NCBI GenBank assembly: GCA_947565475.1
Contig: CANOGI010000068.1
Coordinates: forward strand, 1 to 9,865
Length of the DNA: 9,865 bases
Direction: 5' to 3'
Source: an uncultured Eubacteriaceae bacterium
Lineage (GTDB): Bacteria > Bacillota > Clostridia > Lachnospirales > CAG-274
Each line of letters opens with the position of its first letter. The first letter of the stretch is position 1. The position numbers and the translations under genes are program-made. A model generated the notes under the pieces. That model was not told the DNA's origin. It saw nothing but the letters and a program-made list of their open reading frames with translations, and did no database searches. Positions 6,689 through 9,865 of this stretch are shown piece after piece.

Positions 6689-6739
6689 ATGAAAAATAGA
6701 CTTGATTTAAGTATATTTTGTTTTTTAAATACGCTGTAA
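6689..6739 (+). CDS. Possible 16-residue leader peptide before the DnaD-domain gene (speculative)
   Basis: ATG at 6689 follows AAGGAAG by 4 nt and opens a 16-codon frame (MKNRLDLSIFCFLNTL). It ends at TAA 6737-6739, right at the start of the purine-rich ribosome binding site of the next gene. Position and a plausible binding site suggest a coupling or leader peptide. Its shortness means chance cannot be excluded. Confidence 0.2.
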   Translation: MKNRLDLSIFCFLNTL

Positions 6740-6753
6740 GGGAAAGGGTTTTT

Positions 6754-7836
6754 ATGTCGTATATAAATATGAAAAACAGCGTAAATTTAAATTTTTTGCC
6801 TGTTTCCAATATTTTTATTGAAAAATACATTACAAGAGCTAAATCTGTTTTTGTTTGTATTTACATATACGCTCTTAAAAAATGTATTGAGGGGCAGGCG
6901 CTCACTTTAAAAAATATCGCCGAGGATTTTGATATTTTGGAAAGCGACGTTCTTAACGCATGGAAGTTTTGGAAAAAAGAGGGCGTTGTGGATTTTATTG
7001 AGAATAAAGATGGATTTTTTATTGAGTTTTTGGATATAAGGGTTTCAGAATCTTATAATTCTGCTGTAAAAAACGGCGATTTATCTTCAGAAGATGATGA
7101 GAAAACTATTGTTAAAGTGAAGAAGGAAAGAGGAAAAATTCCTGACTACAGTATTGATGAGCTAAACGCTTACAGTGAGAAAGAAGAGATTAAAAATCTT
7201 TTTAAAACCGCCGAGAGAGCGTTTTCATCTATGCTTGATTACAGTAAAATGAAACTTGTTTTCAGTCTTTACGATTGGCTTAATATGCCGGCGGATGTTA
7301 TTGAGTTTCTTATTAAGTATTGTATGAAAAACGGAAAGGGAAGAAATTTAAGATATATCGAGTCTGTCGCCATAGATTGGAGCGAAAGGGGAATTGATTC
7401 TGTTGAGAAAGCGAGCGAGCTTGTTAAAATCTTTAATAACGAGTATCGTGAGATTATGAAAGCTTTCGGCATTTCCGTGATAGTTCCTGTTGATGGGCAG
7501 ATTAAGTTTATGGATGACTGGATTAAAAAGCTTCCACTTGATTTAATTAAGGAGGCGTGCAAGAGAACTGTTCTTAAAACGGGAAAGCCGGCTTTTGAGT
7601 ATGCTGACTCAATTATTCAAAAGTGGTATAAACAAGGCGTTAAAAATATTTCTGATATTGAGAAAATTGACTTTGAGTTTAACAAAACAAAATCGGAAAA
7701 TAAAAATAGATTAAATGATACTAGAAAAGCGGGGGGAAAAACGAATAATTTTGTAAATTATGAACAAAGAAAATGGGATTTTGACGCTCTTAACAAACTA
7801 AAGGGCGAGCTGCTTGACAAAGGAAATACGGATTAA
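6754..7836 (+). CDS. DnaD-domain primosome protein (winged helix plus two DnaB_2/DnaD domains)
   Basis: The chosen ATG at 6754 has AAAGGG 5 nt upstream and gives 360 residues. An upstream in-frame TTG at 6718 lacks a binding site. Residues about 15-95 look like the winged-helix DnaD/DnaB N domain (FIEKYITRAKSVFVCIYIYA, then a recognition-helix-like LESDVLNAWKFWKKEGVVDF). A charged linker follows at 100-140. Two copies of the helical DnaD (DnaB_2) domain come next: about 143-220, with RYIESVAIDWSERGI, and about 230-302, with FEYADSIIQKWYKQGV. Both carry the Y-x3-I-x3-W signature. After a basic linker the tail NNFVNYEQRKWDFDALNKL resembles the conserved NFEQR-YDFDxLE ending of many clostridial DnaD proteins. 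Known roles are DNA remodelling and recruitment of the helicase loader in replication initiation or restart. The loader-like ATPase 28 nt downstream supports this. The family also occurs in phages; nothing else here looks phage-derived. Confidence 0.92.
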   Translation: MSYINMKNSVNLNFLPVSNIFIEKYITRAKSVFVCIYIYALKKCIEGQALTLKNIAEDFDILESDVLNAWKFWKKEGVVDFIENKDGFFIEFLDIRVSESYNSAVKNGDLSSEDDEKTIVKVKKERGKIPDYSIDELNAYSEKEEIKNLFKTAERAFSSMLDYSKMKLVFSLYDWLNMPADVIEFLIKYCMKNGKGRNLRYIESVAIDWSERGIDSVEKASELVKIFNNEYREIMKAFGISVIVPVDGQIKFMDDWIKKLPLDLIKEACKRTVLKTGKPAFEYADSIIQKWYKQGVKNISDIEKIDFEFNKTKSENKNRLNDTRKAGGKTNNFVNYEQRKWDFDALNKLKGELLDKGNTD

Positions 7837-7864
7837 TGAGTTTTTAAATTAAAGGGTTGATTTT

Positions 7865-8848
7865 ATGACTAAAGCCGAAATTTATAAAAAAGTTCTGAGA
7901 GAATATGAAAAAGAGAAACTTATTTCCGACGAGCTTTACAAAAAAAAAGTTGACGAGATATATGCTCTTATTCCAGACATAAAAAAAGTTGACGAGGAAA
8001 TTATGAGGGTCAATATAGAGTTTGCCAGAAATTCTTTGAAAAAAGGCGGGAAGAAAGATATTTCAAAGCTTAAGGAAGAAAACGAGGCGCTTTTGAGAAA
8101 AAAAAGTGAGCTGTATGCTCTTTACGGAATTGGCGAGGATTTTTTTACTGATGTTTACAAATGCGGAATATGCAAGGATACGGGATATATAGGCGGAAAA
8201 GAGTGTCACTGCTTTAAAAAAAGACTTATTGAGGCCGCGTATGATATGTCTAATATTAAAGAGGTACTTAAAATTGAGAATTTCGGGACATTTGATATTT
8301 CTTTGTATTCGGACAAGGCGGAATCTTCATCAGAGAAATCGCCTAAAGAAAAAATAGAGTCAATTTTAATCAAGGCTTTAGACTTTGTTAAAGATTTTGA
8401 CAATAAGTTTATGAATTTATATTTATATGGAAAATCGGGACTTGGAAAAACTTTTTTATGCAACTGTATAGCGAAAGAGCTTTTAGACGGGGGCAAAAGC
8501 GTGTTGTACTTATCGGCTTCTCAGCTTTTTAAAATGCTTGAGAAGAATACTTTTAAAAATGACACGGAAGAGCTTGGAGATGTTTTAAAACTTATTTTTG
8601 ACGCTGATTTATTGATTATAGACGATTTGGGAACGGAATTTCAGACATCTTTTACGTCTTCAGAATTTTTTAATATTATAAATTTAAGATATATTAAAAA
8701 AAAATCTGTTGTTATTTCCACAAATTTAGAGCCGAAAGATATTGTTGACAAATATTCGGACAGGGTTGTATCAAGGTTTTACGGAAATTATGACTTTTTA
8801 GAATTTTTGGGCGACGATATAAGAATATTAAAATTAACAAAAGGGTAA
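7865..8848 (+). CDS. DnaI/DnaC-like AAA+ replicative helicase loader
   Basis: A 327-residue cytoplasmic AAA+ ATPase that probably loads the hexameric replicative helicase onto DNA, as DnaI does in Bacillus. Residues 1-85 are charged helices with likely coiled coil. A four-Cys zinc motif follows: CGIC (100-103) and CHC (114-116). A linker leads to the ATPase core with Walker A GKSGLGKT (189-196), Walker B LLIIDDLG (249-256), sensor I STN (285-287) and the SDRVVSRF arginine-finger/sensor II region (298-305). The zinc-finger N domain marks the DnaI-type rather than the E. coli DnaC type. The relatives IstB and phage loaders share the core but normally lack this N-terminal domain. The ATG is preceded by AAAGGG, 8 nt away. 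With the DnaD-domain gene just upstream and no terminator between, the pair is almost certainly one operon. Confidence 0.92.
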   Translation: MTKAEIYKKVLREYEKEKLISDELYKKKVDEIYALIPDIKKVDEEIMRVNIEFARNSLKKGGKKDISKLKEENEALLRKKSELYALYGIGEDFFTDVYKCGICKDTGYIGGKECHCFKKRLIEAAYDMSNIKEVLKIENFGTFDISLYSDKAESSSEKSPKEKIESILIKALDFVKDFDNKFMNLYLYGKSGLGKTFLCNCIAKELLDGGKSVLYLSASQLFKMLEKNTFKNDTEELGDVLKLIFDADLLIIDDLGTEFQTSFTSSEFFNIINLRYIKKKSVVISTNLEPKDIVDKYSDRVVSRFYGNYDFLEFLGDDIRILKLTKG

Positions 8849-8917
8849 TATATGAATAGTATATAAGTAAACACTGATTAATAATCGGCGGTTTTAAAAT
8901 GAAAGGATTTTTTATTT

Positions 8918-9589
8918 ATGCTATTAAGGCTCGCGGTCGCTCCCGTTATTGTTATTTTGTTTTACATCTATTTTAGGGATAAATATGAGAAAGAACCTCT
9001 TATTTTACTTTTTACAGGAGTGTTTTTTGGTATAGTTATCACTTTTCCCATTATATTTTTTGAAAATCTCATAGACGGGTTTTCACCTTTGGGGGGAAAC
9101 AAGGAGGCTTTCTTTAATTCTTTTTGTGTCGCCGCTTTTGTTGAGGAATTTTTTAAGTTTATTGTTTTATTTTTTCTAATAGGCCGAAATAAGAATTTTA
9201 ACGAGCCGTATGACGGAATAGCCTATTCTGTTTTTATATCCCTTGGATTTGCCGGTTTTGAGAATGTTTTATATGTTTTTAACCCAAATACGGGGGGCAT
9301 TGAAACTGCTCTTCTGAGGGCGGTTTTGTCTGTTCCGGGGCACGCTCTTTTCGCCGTGTTTATGGGATTTTATTTTTCGGTGGCTAAATTTATAAAAGGT
9401 AAAAAATTTTCCGCTCTTATTTTAGCGTTTTTTATTCCTTTTATTTTACACGGAACTTACGATTTTATTTTACTTGCTGATATTCCTTTATATTTTATTC
9501 CATTTTCTATATTTATTACGTTTTTATGGGTGGGAGGATTTATAAAAATAAAAAAACATTTGAAAGATTCTCCATTTAAAAAAAATTAG
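8918..9589 (+). CDS. prsW: PrsW-family intramembrane metalloprotease
   Basis: A 223-residue, very hydrophobic protein with about seven predicted membrane segments (roughly 5-19, 30-49, 70-88, 103-121, 139-157, 165-185, 189-208). The family motifs are all present inside membrane segments: AAFVEEFFKF with Glu76-Glu77, GFAGFEN with Glu115, SVPGHALFAVFMG with His142, and HGTYDF with His178. In B. subtilis, PrsW makes the site-1 cut in the anti-sigma factor RsiW and depends on the equivalent Glu-Glu and His. No sigma or anti-sigma gene is in the window, so the substrate is unknown. ATG 8918 has AAAGGA (8902-8907) 10 nt upstream; an ATG at 8899 is in another frame. The 69-bp gap from the loader gene holds a short hairpin (8874-8888) and a weak promoter candidate (TTAACA 8834, TAGTAT 8857), so co-transcription is uncertain. 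Confidence 0.9.
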   Translation: MLLRLAVAPVIVILFYIYFRDKYEKEPLILLFTGVFFGIVITFPIIFFENLIDGFSPLGGNKEAFFNSFCVAAFVEEFFKFIVLFFLIGRNKNFNEPYDGIAYSVFISLGFAGFENVLYVFNPNTGGIETALLRAVLSVPGHALFAVFMGFYFSVAKFIKGKKFSALILAFFIPFILHGTYDFILLADIPLYFIPFSIFITFLWVGGFIKIKKHLKDSPFKKN

Positions 9590-9591
9590 TA

Positions 9592-9620
9592 TTGAAAAAT
9601 TCCCGTAAAAAGGTTATACT
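9592..9620 (+). promoter_or_regulatory. Near-consensus promoter with no gene visible downstream
   Basis: TTGAAA (9592-9597) and TATACT (9615-9620) are each five of six to the sigma-A consensus, with an ideal 17-bp spacer. They start three bases after the prsW stop. Transcription would begin near 9627. Nothing in the next 240 bp encodes a protein longer than a few codons, so it either drives a gene beyond the window or a non-coding RNA. Confidence 0.6.
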
Positions 9621-9702
9621 CTTAATATAAGGAAAACGCCGGATTGAGAAACAGTTTTTTGTAATTTGAATCAGTGATTAAAAAAAGCGCTTATATTGTT
9701 TG

Positions 9703-9812
9703 AAATTATAGCGATTAGCGAAAATTATAGCGTGAGTAGTAAAATAATAAGCCTTTCATATATCAGTTTTTATTAAAAATTTTCTGTTCATTATTTTATT
9801 GCTTCGCTATAA
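9703..9812. repeat. Direct and inverted repeats in the 3' intergenic region
   Basis: AAATTATAGCG occurs at 9703-9713 and again at 9722-9732, a 19-nt imperfect tandem repeat. The second copy is also the left arm of an inverted repeat: TTATAGCG (9725-9732) and TAAAATAAT (9740-9748) are mirrored by ATTATTTTA (9790-9798) and CGCTATAA (9805-9812). Bases 9794-9812 match 6516-6534 in 17 of 19 positions, linking this to the inverted repeat downstream of the nucleosidase gene. No coding potential is seen. Confidence 0.5.
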
Positions 9813-9825
9813 GTCAAGACTACTC

Positions 9826-9848
9826 GAATTTTTGTATAACAAAAATTC
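9826..9848. repeat. Perfect 9-bp hairpin near the right edge
   Basis: GAATTTTTG (9826-9834) and CAAAAATTC (9840-9848) form a perfect stem around a TATAA loop. There is no GC-rich core or trailing U run, so it is not a good terminator. It directly follows the repeat cluster ending at 9812 and may be part of the same structure. The remaining bases to the edge show nothing further. Confidence 0.4.
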
Positions 9849-9865
9849 TCGTAACCGACGGCGAA

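Noticed and set aside
6718..6753. N-terminal extension of the DnaD-domain protein from TTG 6718
   Set aside because: No ribosome binding site for it, while ATG 6754 has AAAGGG at good spacing.
1..9865. A new multi-gene defence or accessory system
   Set aside because: All solid genes belong to known families with housekeeping roles. PrsW is distantly related to CPBP-type abortive-infection proteases, but nothing beside it suggests immunity.

Overview
The window looks like chromosomal DNA of a low-GC Gram-positive anaerobe of the Clostridia (Bacillota). The support is the cdaR-glmM-glmS order, AGGAGG-type ribosome binding sites, AT-rich intergenic DNA with sigma-A-like promoters, a two-DnaD-domain primosome protein next to a zinc-finger DnaI/DnaC-type ATPase, and a PrsW-type membrane protease. 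All recognisable genes are on the + strand. I do not assign a genus.

Region 1 (1-4683) is the cell-wall precursor and c-di-AMP block. It holds the 3' part of cdaR (YbbR-repeat regulator of the diadenylate cyclase CdaA, which should lie just upstream), then glmM and glmS. GlmS makes glucosamine-6-phosphate from fructose-6-phosphate and glutamine; GlmM isomerises it to glucosamine-1-phosphate for UDP-GlcNAc. A good promoter precedes glmM. The glmM-glmS gap holds a perfect 9-bp inverted repeat and no recognisable glmS ribozyme.

Region 2 (4684-5741) is about 1 kb without a convincing gene. It contains a 260-bp MITE-like element (5068-5327) with 15-bp perfect terminal inverted repeats and several internal hairpins, flanked by AT-rich DNA with further hairpins. 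A 27-codon reading frame ends on the start codon of the next gene.

Region 3 (5742-6651) is a divergent MTA/SAH-nucleosidase-like gene in which the usual catalytic Asp aligns with Glu. It is followed by a large AT-rich nested inverted repeat and a convincing Rho-independent terminator.

Region 4 (6754-9589) holds a DnaD-domain protein and a DnaI/DnaC-like AAA+ helicase loader, 28 nt apart and probably co-transcribed. They likely load the replicative helicase. A PrsW-family intramembrane protease gene follows.

Region 5 (9590-9865) has no gene. It has a near-consensus promoter with no visible ORF behind it and a repeat-rich segment that shares a 19-nt motif (17/19) with the inverted repeat in region 3.

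Most of the window is housekeeping. I see no defence system, CRISPR array, tRNA or rRNA. The items most worth a second look are the altered nucleosidase active site, the MITE-like element, the ribozyme-less glmS leader, the shared intergenic repeat and the orphan promoter at the 3' end.
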